64,000 nucleotides of DNA from NCBI GenBank assembly GCA_019695115.1, contig JAIBAP010000016.1, forward strand, positions 1 through 64,000, given 5' to 3'. Positions 16,501-26,150 of the stretch are shown here, one piece after another. How positions within the stretch are numbered: the first letter of the stretch is position 1; each line of letters opens with the position of its first letter. The position numbers were made by a program, and so were the translations under genes. The notes under the pieces are model-generated. The model did no database searches, was not told the origin of the DNA, and worked only from the letters and a program-made list of their open reading frames with translations. The DNA is from Caldilineales bacterium. Lineage in GTDB: Bacteria > Chloroflexota > Anaerolineae > J102.

Positions 16501-17369
16501 TCGAACTCCCAGACCTGCCCTCGCGCGGCTATGCGCACGAGAGCGGCCAGGTGGGGCCAGGCGGCGTCGAGGCGGGCTTTGAGATCGGCGTCGGTCAGCA
16601 TGCCCCAGGGATCTTCCAGGCCGCTGTAGTGGACGAGCCAGGCGCCGTACTGCTGTTGGTCGGGCGCGTAAACCAGCTCGAGGCCATGCAAGAAGCCGGA
16701 ACTGACGAGTTCTTCGAGGCCGGCGTGCGTCGTCCATTCCTTCAGCGCGCACCAGGTGGTGGCATCGACCAGAGTCAGGGAGGGGCGACGGAGGGCGGTG
16801 AGGTCGGAGGGCGGGGTGGTGATGTCCCAGGCGATGAGCAGGCGATGGCCGGGCGGAAAATCGAAGACAAGGAAGACGGCGCCCTCGAAATGATCGGTGG
16901 GGACGGGTGTGATGCGAAAGGGGCTATGGACGTGCGGCAGGCCGGGAATCAGGGGATGAAAGGCGAGGGTGTCGCCACCGTGGAAGCCGTACCAGTGCGT
17001 GCGTTCCAGGTGGCGGTAGGTCGGTTCGGTGCAGAAGACAGGGAGTGGTGGGCGTTTCGAGTGCAAATCACCGCGACGTGTGCAGTAGATCTCTGAAAGC
17101 ACCATCAGCTCGGCGTGGTGGTCGATGTGGCCGTGGGTGATAAAGACGGCCAGCGGCTGGTCCCAGAACTCGTCCGGGCAGAAGTCGGCGATGGCTTCCA
17201 GTGTCCCCAATCCGCAGTCGATAAGGATGTTCTGGACGCCGCCATCGTCTGTCCGCTGGCTGAGCAGCCCACAGACATGGCCGCCCTTTTGCACGCCAAT
17301 ACAACGGCGCTCGGTCCAATAGGCGTAGTCCCGGTTGAGTTGGCGGTAGGTGAAAGTGGCAGGGGGCAA
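16497..17369 (-). CDS. Metallo-beta-lactamase-fold hydrolase
   Basis: A 290-residue MBL-fold protein. The metal motif is THGHIDHHAE (HxHxDH), preceded by ILIDCGLGTLEAI, with later ligands likely in TDHFEGAVF and IAWDITTP. The arrangement resembles PhnP/RNase Z-like phosphodiesterases and hydrolases that take an early MDYAYWTERR-like lead. The best start is a TTG at 17369, and that codon lies at the edge of the GGCAGGTGGCA minisatellite; a repeat may have replaced the original ATG. It sits between two URO-D genes on the same strand, so it may hydrolyse a phosphorylated or esterified intermediate of that pathway (inference). Confidence 0.8.
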   Translation of the reverse strand: MPPATFTYRQLNRDYAYWTERRCIGVQKGGHVCGLLSQRTDDGGVQNILIDCGLGTLEAIADFCPDEFWDQPLAVFITHGHIDHHAELMVLSEIYCTRRGDLHSKRPPLPVFCTEPTYRHLERTHWYGFHGGDTLAFHPLIPGLPHVHSPFRITPVPTDHFEGAVFLVFDFPPGHRLLIAWDITTPPSDLTALRRPSLTLVDATTWCALKEWTTHAGLEELVSSGFLHGLELVYAPDQQQYGAWLVHYSGLEDPWGMLTDADLKARLDAAWPHLAALVRIAARGQVWEFE

Positions 17370-17520
17370 GTGGCAGGTGGCAGGTGGCAGGTGGCAGGTG
17401 GCAGGTGGCAGGTGGCAGGTGGCAGTGGTAGGTGGTGGAGGATAGCGGTTATTGATTATTTGGTTATTGGTTGATTCCCGTCAATAACCAATAACCAATC
17501 TCCAATCTCCAATCTCCAAC
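17361..17520. repeat. GGCAGGT minisatellite followed by inverted ATTGGTTATTGG tract
   Basis: About eight units of GGCAGGT (17367-17425), then GGTTATTGATTATTTGGTTATTGG and, after a short centre, the complementary CAATAACCAATAACCAATCTCC up to 17518. The two halves can pair as a long imperfect hairpin between the URO-D gene ending at 17523 and the MBL gene. Confidence 0.85.
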
Positions 17521-17522
17521 AA

Positions 17523-18506
<984 letters not shown>

Positions 18507-18517
18507 GGGGGGAGTGA

Positions 18518-18775
18518 GGGGTGATGAGTGAGGCGTGAGGCGTGAAACGTGAGGCGTGAGACGTGAGGCGTGAGACGTGAGGCGTGAGACGTGAGGCGTG
18601 AGACGTGAGGCGTGAAAAGTGAGGCGTGAGACGTGAGGCGTGAGACGTGAGACGTGAGGCGTGAGACGTGAGGCGTGAGACGTGAGGCGTGAGGCGTGAA
18701 GCGTGAGGCGTGAAGACGAGCGATCCGACGGAACACGGAATACGGAATACGGAACACGGAACACGCAGCACGGAC
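18518..18775. repeat. GTGAGACGTGAGGC minisatellite plus ACGGAATACGG tract
   Basis: About 200 bases of GTGAGGCGTGAGAC-type units (7-bp half-units GTGAGRC) are followed by about 50 bases of ACGGAATACGGAACACGG units. Similar text recurs at about 39535-39600. It separates the DUF4037 gene from the third URO-D gene. Confidence 0.9.
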
Positions 18776-18781
18776 CCCGTT

Positions 18782-19831
18782 TCACGAGGGGGTGAGGTTG
18801 AGGAGGCTATCCCAAGTTGCCAGGTCGAGCGAGGCGACGTAGTTGCTATGAAAAGCTTCGAGGTAGACCTGATCCCAAACTGGCACGATGTTGCGCAGGT
18901 CGGCGGGCAGGCCGTGGAGGATTTCGGCGTAGGCGTGTTCGAGCAGGCGGTAGCCCGAGCTGGGGTGGTCGCTGAACTGGGGGTGGGGCCGGATGATGCC
19001 GTCGTCGACCAGGGTTTGGTCAACGACGTCGGCCATCTGGTTCAGGAGTTCGAGTTTGCGCGCCCAGGGGGTGGCCAGGCTGACGGCTTCGTTGATGATC
19101 GGCGTCAGGGGATAGGCCAGGCGCGGGAGTTTGGCGAAGAAGGCCATCGTCCACTTGTCATAAGGACAATACTGTTTGTCGAGGAGGAAGGCCAGTTGTG
19201 TGCCCAGGCGCAAGGCGCGGGCAAAGGTGATGTTGGCGTACCATTCGTTGTAGCGCAGGATGGCGCGCTTGAGGGCATAGCTGCCCATGCCAGAGAAGTA
19301 GCGACACCAGTGGGCGATGCGGCGCAGGCGGACGGGTTCGGGGTAGTAGGCTAGAAACGCCTGGCGGATGGCGGTGAACTGGCCGGTGTCGTCCATCCAG
19401 ATTTCGCCGTTGATGATGTGCATGATGTCGTCTTCGGGCACGCTCAACCATTCGGCATAGGTCTCGGGCACTTTGGTCAGGCCGATGGTGCGGCGCAAAT
19501 AGCCCTCCATGCTGGCCAGCGATAGCCCCTTGCCGCCTGACAGCCCCTCGCGCAGGTTGTGGCCCCGGAATGTCGTCGGCATCTCCCGCTCGACCACGCT
19601 CAGGATTTCGGCGCTGCGCTGTTGGAACAGGTCTTCGGGCATAAGGGCGTTGATGCGGATGCCCCAATGATGGTCGGCGGAGTATTCATCGTCCAGCCGT
19701 AGCACTTCCGAGCCGTAGCCGAAGACGCCGAAGGTCGTGCGCCGCGTCTCTTCGGGGAAGTGACGCTCCAGGATCGGTTCCAGGACCTCGAAGAAGAACT
19801 GGCGGCTGATGTCGATGATGGATTCGCGCAT
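18782..19831 (-). CDS. DUF4037 (nucleotidyltransferase-fold) protein
   Basis: A 349-residue protein with the DUF4037 layout: an N-terminal nucleotidyltransferase-like region FGVFGYGSEVLRLDDEYSADHHWGIRINAL, with a GxGS element followed by DDE and DHHWG acidic residues, then a helical domain (RRIAHWCRYFSGMGSYALKRAILRYNEW; CPYDKWTMAFFAKLPRL). The chemistry of this family is not established; aminoglycoside-nucleotidyltransferase-like activity is suggested by the fold. The ATG at 19831 is 11 bases downstream of the URO-D stop at 19843, so the two are one operon. Its role beside sugar genes is unknown. Confidence 0.85.
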   Translation of the reverse strand: MRESIIDISRQFFFEVLEPILERHFPEETRRTTFGVFGYGSEVLRLDDEYSADHHWGIRINALMPEDLFQQRSAEILSVVEREMPTTFRGHNLREGLSGGKGLSLASMEGYLRRTIGLTKVPETYAEWLSVPEDDIMHIINGEIWMDDTGQFTAIRQAFLAYYPEPVRLRRIAHWCRYFSGMGSYALKRAILRYNEWYANITFARALRLGTQLAFLLDKQYCPYDKWTMAFFAKLPRLAYPLTPIINEAVSLATPWARKLELLNQMADVVDQTLVDDGIIRPHPQFSDHPSSGYRLLEHAYAEILHGLPADLRNIVPVWDQVYLEAFHSNYVASLDLATWDSLLNLTPS

Positions 19832-19842
19832 GGGTGGGTCTC

Positions 19843-21129
19843 CTACCTGTCTCCCGCCGTCTCGATAATCTCGTTCAGCCGGTGGCGATAGTATTTGAAC
19901 TGTTCCCAGCTGACGCCGGGGGAGATGCAATGGTCGCCGGTGGGGACATAGCCGCCGTGTTCGAGCAGGGCGGCGACGGGGGTCAGGAATTCCTCGATCC
20001 GGGCCGGGCCGAGGGCCATGTCGTACTTCGGCACCCCGCCCATCATCTGGAAGCGGGGGTATTGCTGGCGCAGCTTGACCACATCCATGCCAGCACTCGT
20101 TTCCATGGGGTACATGCCAGTCACACCGGCCTCCAGGAACTGCGGGATCAGTTTCTCGATATTGCCGTCGGTGTCGACGAGGATGATGTCGACGCCCTTG
20201 CCGGCCAGGAAATCGGTGATGCGGCGATAGCAGGGGGCCATGAACTCGGCAAAATGGGCGGGCGAGACCATGGTGCCCATCGTGGACGACATGTCCTCCC
20301 AGATGTGGCAGCAGTCGATCTCGACCTCGGCCAGGATTTCCTCCCAAACGGCAATCCAGAGGGTGGTCAGGTGGCGCAGGATGTCGTGAACCAGGTCGGG
20401 TTCGTCGTAGTAGAGGTAGAAGACGTTTTGGTAGCCGATGAGGTGGACGAGCGTGCCGAAGAAGCCGCAGGGATAGCCGCCCACTGCCAGGGGATAATCG
20501 CGATCTCGATACTCTTGCACCCACCAGCCCCAGTTGGCGGGGAAGCGGGAGCGGATGTCATCCAGCCGCAGCCGCTCTTCTTTGATTTGCAGCCAGGTGG
20601 CCCAATCTTTGATCGGCCACTCGCGGGCGGTGGGGATCACGGCCTCGTCCTTCTGGAACTGGCGTTTGACGCCGTCGATATCGACATAGGTGACGAAGCG
20701 GTCATCTTCGGCCAGCACCTTTGGCTCGAAATAGGGGTGGAAGAGCTGCTCGACCGGCGCCATGGCCGTGCTTCTGTCGAAGCCGAAGTAGTCCATCACA
20801 TCCAGGGCCAGCGGGAAGCCCTGGCTGGGCCAATACAACGCCCCACCCCAGATGGCGATGCCATTCGGGAGTTCGATGTCCTGCTCGCGCTCGTCATAGA
20901 ATTTCTCCAGATAGGTGCGCTGCTGGCGCCAGGCGTGCGTCCAGGCGGTGGTGTAGAGCGAGGCGCCGATGGTGGTGAGGCGGGTGGGGAGGTTCGTCCC
21001 GTACTTTTTCGGCAGTCCTTCCTGATACCATTGTTTGATGTTCTCGCCCCAGAAGCCGAACTCCCATTTGAGGGTGCGGACGCCGGGGCTGAAGTGCATG
21101 ACTTCGAGAAAGCGTTGGCGTGAATTCAT
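19843..21129 (-). CDS. URO-D superfamily protein, paralogue 4
   Basis: A 428-residue, more divergent member: start MNSRQRFLEVMHFSPGVRTLKWEFGFWGE, core IILVDTDGNIEKLIPQFLEAGVTGMYPMETSAGMD (VDTDG replacing HTDG, YPMET replacing NPVQ) and a closing HGGYVPTGDHCISPGVSW. The histidine shared by paralogues 1-3 is an aspartate here, so it may differ in metal or substrate. It is the promoter-proximal gene of the pair with DUF4037. Downstream of the SGNH/VanZ pair, separated by 122 bases holding CACAAAGGCACGAAG-type repeat fragments. Confidence 0.85.
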   Translation of the reverse strand: MNSRQRFLEVMHFSPGVRTLKWEFGFWGENIKQWYQEGLPKKYGTNLPTRLTTIGASLYTTAWTHAWRQQRTYLEKFYDEREQDIELPNGIAIWGGALYWPSQGFPLALDVMDYFGFDRSTAMAPVEQLFHPYFEPKVLAEDDRFVTYVDIDGVKRQFQKDEAVIPTAREWPIKDWATWLQIKEERLRLDDIRSRFPANWGWWVQEYRDRDYPLAVGGYPCGFFGTLVHLIGYQNVFYLYYDEPDLVHDILRHLTTLWIAVWEEILAEVEIDCCHIWEDMSSTMGTMVSPAHFAEFMAPCYRRITDFLAGKGVDIILVDTDGNIEKLIPQFLEAGVTGMYPMETSAGMDVVKLRQQYPRFQMMGGVPKYDMALGPARIEEFLTPVAALLEHGGYVPTGDHCISPGVSWEQFKYYRHRLNEIIETAGDR

Positions 21130-21251
21130 GGTTTTTGCCTCGAAATCGAAGGGTTTCTTTTAGATATTCGGCACAAAGACACGAACGACACAAAGGGAAC
21201 ACAAAGGACGGTAGAAGGAGAAATAGCTCAGATGCTTTGTGTTTTCTTCGC

Positions 21252-21659
21252 TCACTTCGTGCCTTCGTGTTTGCTGCCTTTTTCGATCGAGCCGATGAGC
21301 AGGCTGGCGCCAAGGATGCCCACGTAGCTGAAGCTCAGGTCGAGGAGCGAGAGGGTGCGGGTGCGGAAGAATGCCTGGCTGAGTTCCTCGATCGTGACCA
21401 GCAGCAGGGCCAGGAGGCTGCCCAGAAGGATTTTCCTGCCGGCCATACTAACGCGACGAGTCGAGAGGGCCAGGTTGAGCGCCAGGGCCAGCACGCCCAT
21501 GAGCACGAAGTGGCCGGCTTTGTCGCCGTGTGGGAAGGCATAAAGCCGGTGGATGACCGCCGGCATCGTCCCGGTGTCGGCTGAAAAGATGATAAAGCCG
21601 ACGAAGGCGAGGAAGGCGAGGGCGATCAGCGCGGCCAGAAGACGGTAGGGGCGGCTCAT
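21252..21659 (-). CDS. VanZ-like membrane protein
   Basis: A 135-residue protein with four hydrophobic segments and the VanZ-like pattern: GDKAGHFVLMGVLALALNL, then TIEELSQAFFRTRTLSLLDLSFSYVG. VanZ-like proteins are small integral membrane proteins of unclear function (teicoplanin tolerance in the founder). The start overlaps the SGNH-hydrolase stop (ATGA). The last ten residues (EKGSKHEGTK) are encoded by a CACAAAGGCACGAAG-type repeat, so the C-terminus is repeat-derived. Confidence 0.82.
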   Translation of the reverse strand: MSRPYRLLAALIALAFLAFVGFIIFSADTGTMPAVIHRLYAFPHGDKAGHFVLMGVLALALNLALSTRRVSMAGRKILLGSLLALLLVTIEELSQAFFRTRTLSLLDLSFSYVGILGASLLIGSIEKGSKHEGTK

Positions 21660-22516
21660 AGCCGATTGTCGAGCACGCGCAACACTCGCCGGGCCATCAG
21701 TTTGTGGCCGCTGGGACCGGGGTGCAGGCCGTCGGGCAGGTAGTGGGCAGGGTCAGGTGAGGAGCCGAAGAGAGAGAAGAGATCGACGAAAGTCAAGCCG
21801 TGCTGCGCTGCCAATTCGCCTACCGCATCGGCGCACGCCTTCAGGTTGCGGTTGTCCCAGGTCATGCGCATGGGAACGAAATCGGGATAGGTGTTGACGA
21901 TGGATTCGACCACAGGGGTGGGGCTGAGGAGGATGATCCGGGCCGGCGTGAAACGCTGGAAGGCAGCAACGATGGCGGCCAGGTTGGCCCGGTATTCGTC
22001 CAACGAGACCAGCGTCCGGGCCAGGGGATCGCCGAACTGCTTACAATCATTGACGCCGAACTTGATCAAGACCCAATCGGGCTGATGGGCCAAGAACTGG
22101 GTGTGAGTCGTTTCCAGGCCGTGGGTCGAAGTGTAGCCGGATTGAGCCAGGTTGAGGAAGCGGAGTTGATCGAGAGGGCGGCGTAGTTCGAGCATGGCTG
22201 CTAATAGTCGGGCATAGCCCCAACGATAGGTGGTGATCGAGTCGCCAATCGCCATCACCAGCCCGCCTGCGGGCAGGGGCAAGCGGTCGATGGCAAAGGC
22301 ATCATCGGGCGAGGAGAGCATCTCGAAGGCAGTGAGCCGCACTCGCCGCTCCACCGCCGCGGTGTAGCGGCGGATCGGCTCCGGCGTCGTAGCGAACATG
22401 CTGGCGGCGGCGTCATCCGGCACGGCCAGCCCCAGAGCCGCCGGAACCATGTGCAGGTTGAAATCGACCAGAAAGGCCGTTTCGGGCGGCAGGTGCATTT
22501 CGGGCGTTTCGATCAT
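21656..22516 (-). CDS. SGNH/GDSL-family hydrolase
   Basis: A 286-residue protein. Block I is VMAIGDSITTYRWG (nucleophile serine), block III is IKFGVNDCKQFGDP (oxyanion-hole Asn) and block V is YLPDGLHPGPSGHKLM (Asp/His), the full SGNH set. Such enzymes deacylate or demodify carbohydrates and lipids. No signal peptide is visible, so a cytoplasmic sugar esterase is likely; the 80-residue N-terminal region before block I is of unknown role. It lies 11 bases after the ABC permease stop, so it belongs to that transporter operon. Confidence 0.88.
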   Translation of the reverse strand: MIETPEMHLPPETAFLVDFNLHMVPAALGLAVPDDAAASMFATTPEPIRRYTAAVERRVRLTAFEMLSSPDDAFAIDRLPLPAGGLVMAIGDSITTYRWGYARLLAAMLELRRPLDQLRFLNLAQSGYTSTHGLETTHTQFLAHQPDWVLIKFGVNDCKQFGDPLARTLVSLDEYRANLAAIVAAFQRFTPARIILLSPTPVVESIVNTYPDFVPMRMTWDNRNLKACADAVGELAAQHGLTFVDLFSLFGSSPDPAHYLPDGLHPGPSGHKLMARRVLRVLDNRL

Positions 22517-22527
22517 GTCTCTCCTCC

Positions 22528-23514
22528 TTATCCCGTTCGGCGTAAGCGTAGTTGGTCCAGCCCCACCGCCAGAAGCAGCACCAGACCCTGGGCGATCTGC
22601 TGGTAGTAGGCCGAAACGCTAAGCAGTACCATGCCGTTGTTCAGGGTGCCAAGAATCAGGATACCGATCAGCGTTCCCAAGATGGTGCCTTTGCCCCCGG
22701 CCAGGCTGGTTCCGCCCAGGATGACGGCGGCGATCACACTGAGTTCGAGTCCCGACGCGGCCTGTGGTGCGCCCGCCCCCAACATCGAGGTGAGGATAAC
22801 GCCGGCCACACCTGCGCTCAAGCCAGAGAGCACAAAGGCGATGAACTGAAAGTTCTTCACCTTCAACCCGGCCAGGTGGCTGGCGGCGGCATTGCCGCCG
22901 ACCATGTACATCGCCCGTCCATACTGAGTGAAGCGCATGATGATGTAGGTGGCGAGGATGACGAGGGTGAAGATCAGCACCGGGATGGGGATGCCGGACA
23001 GGAAGCTGCGACCGATGTTGCCAAAGGCCGGGTCCAGTACGGGTTCGGTCAGGCCGCCGGAGAAGACGAAAGCCAGCCCGCGCACGATCGAGAACATGCC
23101 CAAAGTGGTGATCAGGGCGTTGATGCCCACGCGGGTGACGATCAAGCCGTTGGCGATGCCCACGATCAGGGCCGCCAGCAAGCCCGCCGCGGCGCCGCCC
23201 CAAACCCCCAGTGTATTCTGGGAGTGGGAAATGATCACCCCCACCAACGCCACTGTCGATCCCACCGACAAATCGAGGCCGCCACCCACCATCAGCATGG
23301 TCGTCACCATGGCGATGATGCCCATGACAGAGCTGGCCAGCAGCAGGTTGAGGAAATTGCGCTTACTAAGAAAGACATCGGAAAGAAAATACATCACCAA
23401 GACGATGATCAGATACATGGCCAGCAGCCCCACACCCTCGCGCAAGGCCGACGACCTGAGACGCGATGCCCATCCGCCTTGTTGCTGCCCACTCGTCGCT
23501 TCGGTCGTAGTCAT
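22528..23514 (-). CDS. Sugar ABC transporter permease (RbsC-like)
   Basis: A 328-residue multi-pass permease of the ribose/xylose/galactose class. Typical segments: GGGLDLSVGSTVALVGVI (substrate-path signature), IGIANGLIVTRVGINALITTLGMFSIVRGLAFVFSGG, YGRAMYMVGGNAAASHLAGLKV (cytoplasmic coupling loop) and VILGGTSLAGGKGTILGTLIGILILG. It overlaps the ATPase stop by 4 bases. Together with the ATPase at 23511, permease at 25051 and binding protein at 26151 it makes a complete importer with two different permeases. Confidence 0.93.
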   Translation of the reverse strand: MTTTEATSGQQQGGWASRLRSSALREGVGLLAMYLIIVLVMYFLSDVFLSKRNFLNLLLASSVMGIIAMVTTMLMVGGGLDLSVGSTVALVGVIISHSQNTLGVWGGAAAGLLAALIVGIANGLIVTRVGINALITTLGMFSIVRGLAFVFSGGLTEPVLDPAFGNIGRSFLSGIPIPVLIFTLVILATYIIMRFTQYGRAMYMVGGNAAASHLAGLKVKNFQFIAFVLSGLSAGVAGVILTSMLGAGAPQAASGLELSVIAAVILGGTSLAGGKGTILGTLIGILILGTLNNGMVLLSVSAYYQQIAQGLVLLLAVGLDQLRLRRTG

Positions 23515-25037
23515 TCTTCACCTCCGGCGGCGGCGTGCAACAAGCGGGCCTGTGTGGCGTCGGCGGCGCTGAACTCACCCGTGATCCGGCCTTTGTACAT
23601 GGTCAGAATGCGATGGCTCACCGAAAGCACCTCTTGCATATCCGAGGAAACCATGAGGATGGCCAGACCTTGTTGCGCCAGTGCTTCGAGTTGGTTGTAG
23701 ATGTCGGCGCGGGCGCCCACATCCACCCCCCAGGTTGGCTCGTTCATGATCAGAACCTTGACATCGGCTTCCAGCCAACGCCCCAGCACCACCTTTTGCT
23801 GATTGCCGCCGCTCATGTAACGGGTTTCGGTCTCCATGCCGCCAGCGACGCGCACGCCCAAATCGTCGATCCAGCGTTGCGCCCGTTTTTTCTCGCTCTT
23901 GGACTGGAAGAAGCCGAATCGAGAGATCGCTGGCCAATTGGAGAGGGTGAGATTTTCACGCACGCTGCGGCCCAACACCAGCCCCTGCACCTTGCGGTCG
24001 ATGGGCACCAAACCGATGCCAACCTGTCGGGCGTCGCTGGGCGAGGTGATGGTGACACTCTTGCCGCCGACCCTGATCTCGCCGCGGTCCGCGCGCTCGG
24101 CCCCGAACAAGGTCCGGGTGAGGTTCGAGTGCCCGGCCCCCAACAGCCCAAAGATGCCGACGATCTCGCCAGTGCGCAAGTCCAGGTCGATATCCTCGAA
24201 AGCGCCGGCGCGACTGAGTCCCCTTACCTCCAGCACGGCCTGGTCATCTCGTGCTCCAGCCTCGACGCCCCCCTGTCTGTCTTCTACTTCGTGCCCGACC
24301 ATCATCCGTACCAGGTCGCGCTTGCTCACATCCGCCACCCGGCAGGTATCCACCTTATGCCCGTCGCGCAGCACTGTCACCCGCTGGGCGATCTGGAAAA
24401 TCTCGTCAAGGCGGTGCGAGATATAGACGATGCCCACGCCTTGCTTGCGCAGCGATTCGACCATCTGGAACAACAAATCGACTTCGCGCGGGGTGAGGGC
24501 GGCAGTGGGTTCGTCCATGACGATGATGCGGGCCTTGCCCGACACCGCTTTGACGATCTCCACGATCTCGCGTTCGACCACAGAAAGGTCGCCCATGCGC
24601 GCCTTGGGGTCGATTTTGACATCGAGCACCCCCAGGTGCTCCTCGGCCTGGCGGTAGGCTTGCGGCCAGTCGATGACATAGCGGCTCAATCCCTTTCCCC
24701 GCCGCGGGAGATTCCCCAGGAGAAGGTTCTCCGTCACCGAAAGCTCGTGACAGTGGTGCAGCTCCTGATAGATCATGCGGATGCCCAGGTTGGCGGCCTG
24801 GCGAGGGCTATCCACTTCGACCGGCCGGCCATCGATGAAGATGGCGCCGCTGTCCTTCTGATAATCCCCGTTCAAGATTTTGATCAAAGTCGACTTCCCG
24901 GCCCCGTTTTCGCCAATCAACGCCATCACCTCGGCTGGGAACAGGTCGATGGAGACATCGTCCAGGACTTTGAGGCCAAAGAAGCTCTTGGAGATGGCGT
25001 GCATCTCCAGAATGGGGGGGACAGTGCTTGCAGTCAT
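23511..25037 (-). CDS. Sugar ABC transporter ATP-binding protein (RbsA-like, two ABC domains)
   Basis: A 508-residue double ATPase. Domain 1: Walker [13 protein letters not shown], signature region MGDLSVVEREIVEIVKAV, Walker B IIVMDEPTAAL. Domain 2 has a degenerate Walker A (GLLGAGHSNLTR) and a good signature [15 protein letters not shown], while Walker B reads VLIMNEPTWGVDVG, with Asn in place of the usual Asp and Trp in place of Arg. A degenerate second site is normal for this family. It powers uptake through the permeases encoded on both sides (22528 and 25051). Confidence 0.94.
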   Translation of the reverse strand: MTASTVPPILEMHAISKSFFGLKVLDDVSIDLFPAEVMALIGENGAGKSTLIKILNGDYQKDSGAIFIDGRPVEVDSPRQAANLGIRMIYQELHHCHELSVTENLLLGNLPRRGKGLSRYVIDWPQAYRQAEEHLGVLDVKIDPKARMGDLSVVEREIVEIVKAVSGKARIIVMDEPTAALTPREVDLLFQMVESLRKQGVGIVYISHRLDEIFQIAQRVTVLRDGHKVDTCRVADVSKRDLVRMMVGHEVEDRQGGVEAGARDDQAVLEVRGLSRAGAFEDIDLDLRTGEIVGIFGLLGAGHSNLTRTLFGAERADRGEIRVGGKSVTITSPSDARQVGIGLVPIDRKVQGLVLGRSVRENLTLSNWPAISRFGFFQSKSEKKRAQRWIDDLGVRVAGGMETETRYMSGGNQQKVVLGRWLEADVKVLIMNEPTWGVDVGARADIYNQLEALAQQGLAILMVSSDMQEVLSVSHRILTMYKGRITGEFSAADATQARLLHAAAGGEE

Positions 25038-25050
25038 TGCCGGCGGCCTC

Positions 25051-26052
25051 CTAGCGCGCCCTGTCTGCCGCCAGTCGCGTGCGCAGTACGTCGAAGCCCA
25101 CGGCCAGGATGAGCACGGCGCCGCGGGCCACCTGCTGCCAGTAGGACGAGAGATCGACCAGAATCAGCCCGTTGTCAAGTGTGCGTAAGATCAGCACCCC
25201 GATCAGCGTTCCGGTCAGCGCGCCCTTTCCTCCTGTCAGGCTGGTGCCGCCCAATACCACCGCCGCAATGACGGTGAACTCCAGGCCGGTGGCCAATTGG
25301 GGCGTGCCTGCGGCCAACTGCGATGACTGCACCAGCCCACCCACCGCCGCCAGCAATCCGCCGAAAGCGAAAACGATCAACAGGTATTTGTTGGCGGGAA
25401 TGCCGGCCAGCCGACTGGCGGCGGGGTTGCCGCCGATAGCATAGAGGTCGCGGCCAAAGGGGGTGTATCTCAGCACGAGATAGAAGATGACATAAAGCAG
25501 AATCATCAAGATGAAAGGCACCGGGACGCGGGCGATTTCGCCTCGACCCAGCCAGAGAAAGCGAGGATCGGTGAGCTGATTCATCTGGGCATTGGTGAGC
25601 ACGAAGGCCAGCCCGCGCACAATCGAAAAAGTCGCCAGCGTGGTGATCAAGGCGTTGATGCGTAAACGTGTAACCAGCAGGCCATTGACAAGTCCAACTA
25701 GGGCGCCGCTCAGCAATCCTACTGTTGCGGCTATCCCGATAGGTAGCCCGGCTTTCTCCCACAACAGCCCCGTCACCACCCCCGAAAGCGCCGCCACCGA
25801 CCCCACCGAAAGATCCACCCCCCCGGCAATGAGCACCAGTGTTTCGCCGATGGCGACAATGCCAACGATGGGCATGGTGCGGGCGATGTTGACGAAGTTT
25901 TCGACAGTCAGGAAGTAAGGTGAGAGGATGCTGAAGACAACGCACATGGCGATGAACACGATCAGCAAGCTCAGGCTGGTGGTCAGGCGGAAGCCTCTGG
26001 CCTGGATGCGAGCGGCCAGGGTGGGACGAGCGGGGGGCGAGGTGGTGCTCAT
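25051..26052 (-). CDS. Sugar ABC transporter permease (RbsC-like), second subunit
   Basis: A 333-residue permease similar in layout to the one at 22528: AGGVDLSVGSVAALSGVV, LVNGLLVTRLRINALITTLATFSIVRGLAFVLTNA, FGRDLYAIGGNPAASRLAGI and VLGGTSLTGGKGALTGTLIGVLIL. The ATG at 26052 is preferred; an upstream in-frame codon at 26112 would add a proline-rich, non-membrane leader. Two distinct permeases suggest a heterodimeric channel. Confidence 0.92.
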   Translation of the reverse strand: MSTTSPPARPTLAARIQARGFRLTTSLSLLIVFIAMCVVFSILSPYFLTVENFVNIARTMPIVGIVAIGETLVLIAGGVDLSVGSVAALSGVVTGLLWEKAGLPIGIAATVGLLSGALVGLVNGLLVTRLRINALITTLATFSIVRGLAFVLTNAQMNQLTDPRFLWLGRGEIARVPVPFILMILLYVIFYLVLRYTPFGRDLYAIGGNPAASRLAGIPANKYLLIVFAFGGLLAAVGGLVQSSQLAAGTPQLATGLEFTVIAAVVLGGTSLTGGKGALTGTLIGVLILRTLDNGLILVDLSSYWQQVARGAVLILAVGFDVLRTRLAADRAR

Positions 26053-26150
26053 TAGCTCGGATTTCTGACAAAGAGGATGGGGTGGATGTGGACTGGGGGC
26101 ATCCGCATCCACCCTCTGATCGAGTCAACCGGCTGCCAGGCCTGTCATTC

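Noticed and set aside
18518-18720. Long frame on the minus strand reading SRLTPHVSRLTSHA through to the URO-D gene
   Set aside because: It is the translation of a GTGAGRC minisatellite that happens to lack stops; the paralogues show the real start at MNSKERV.
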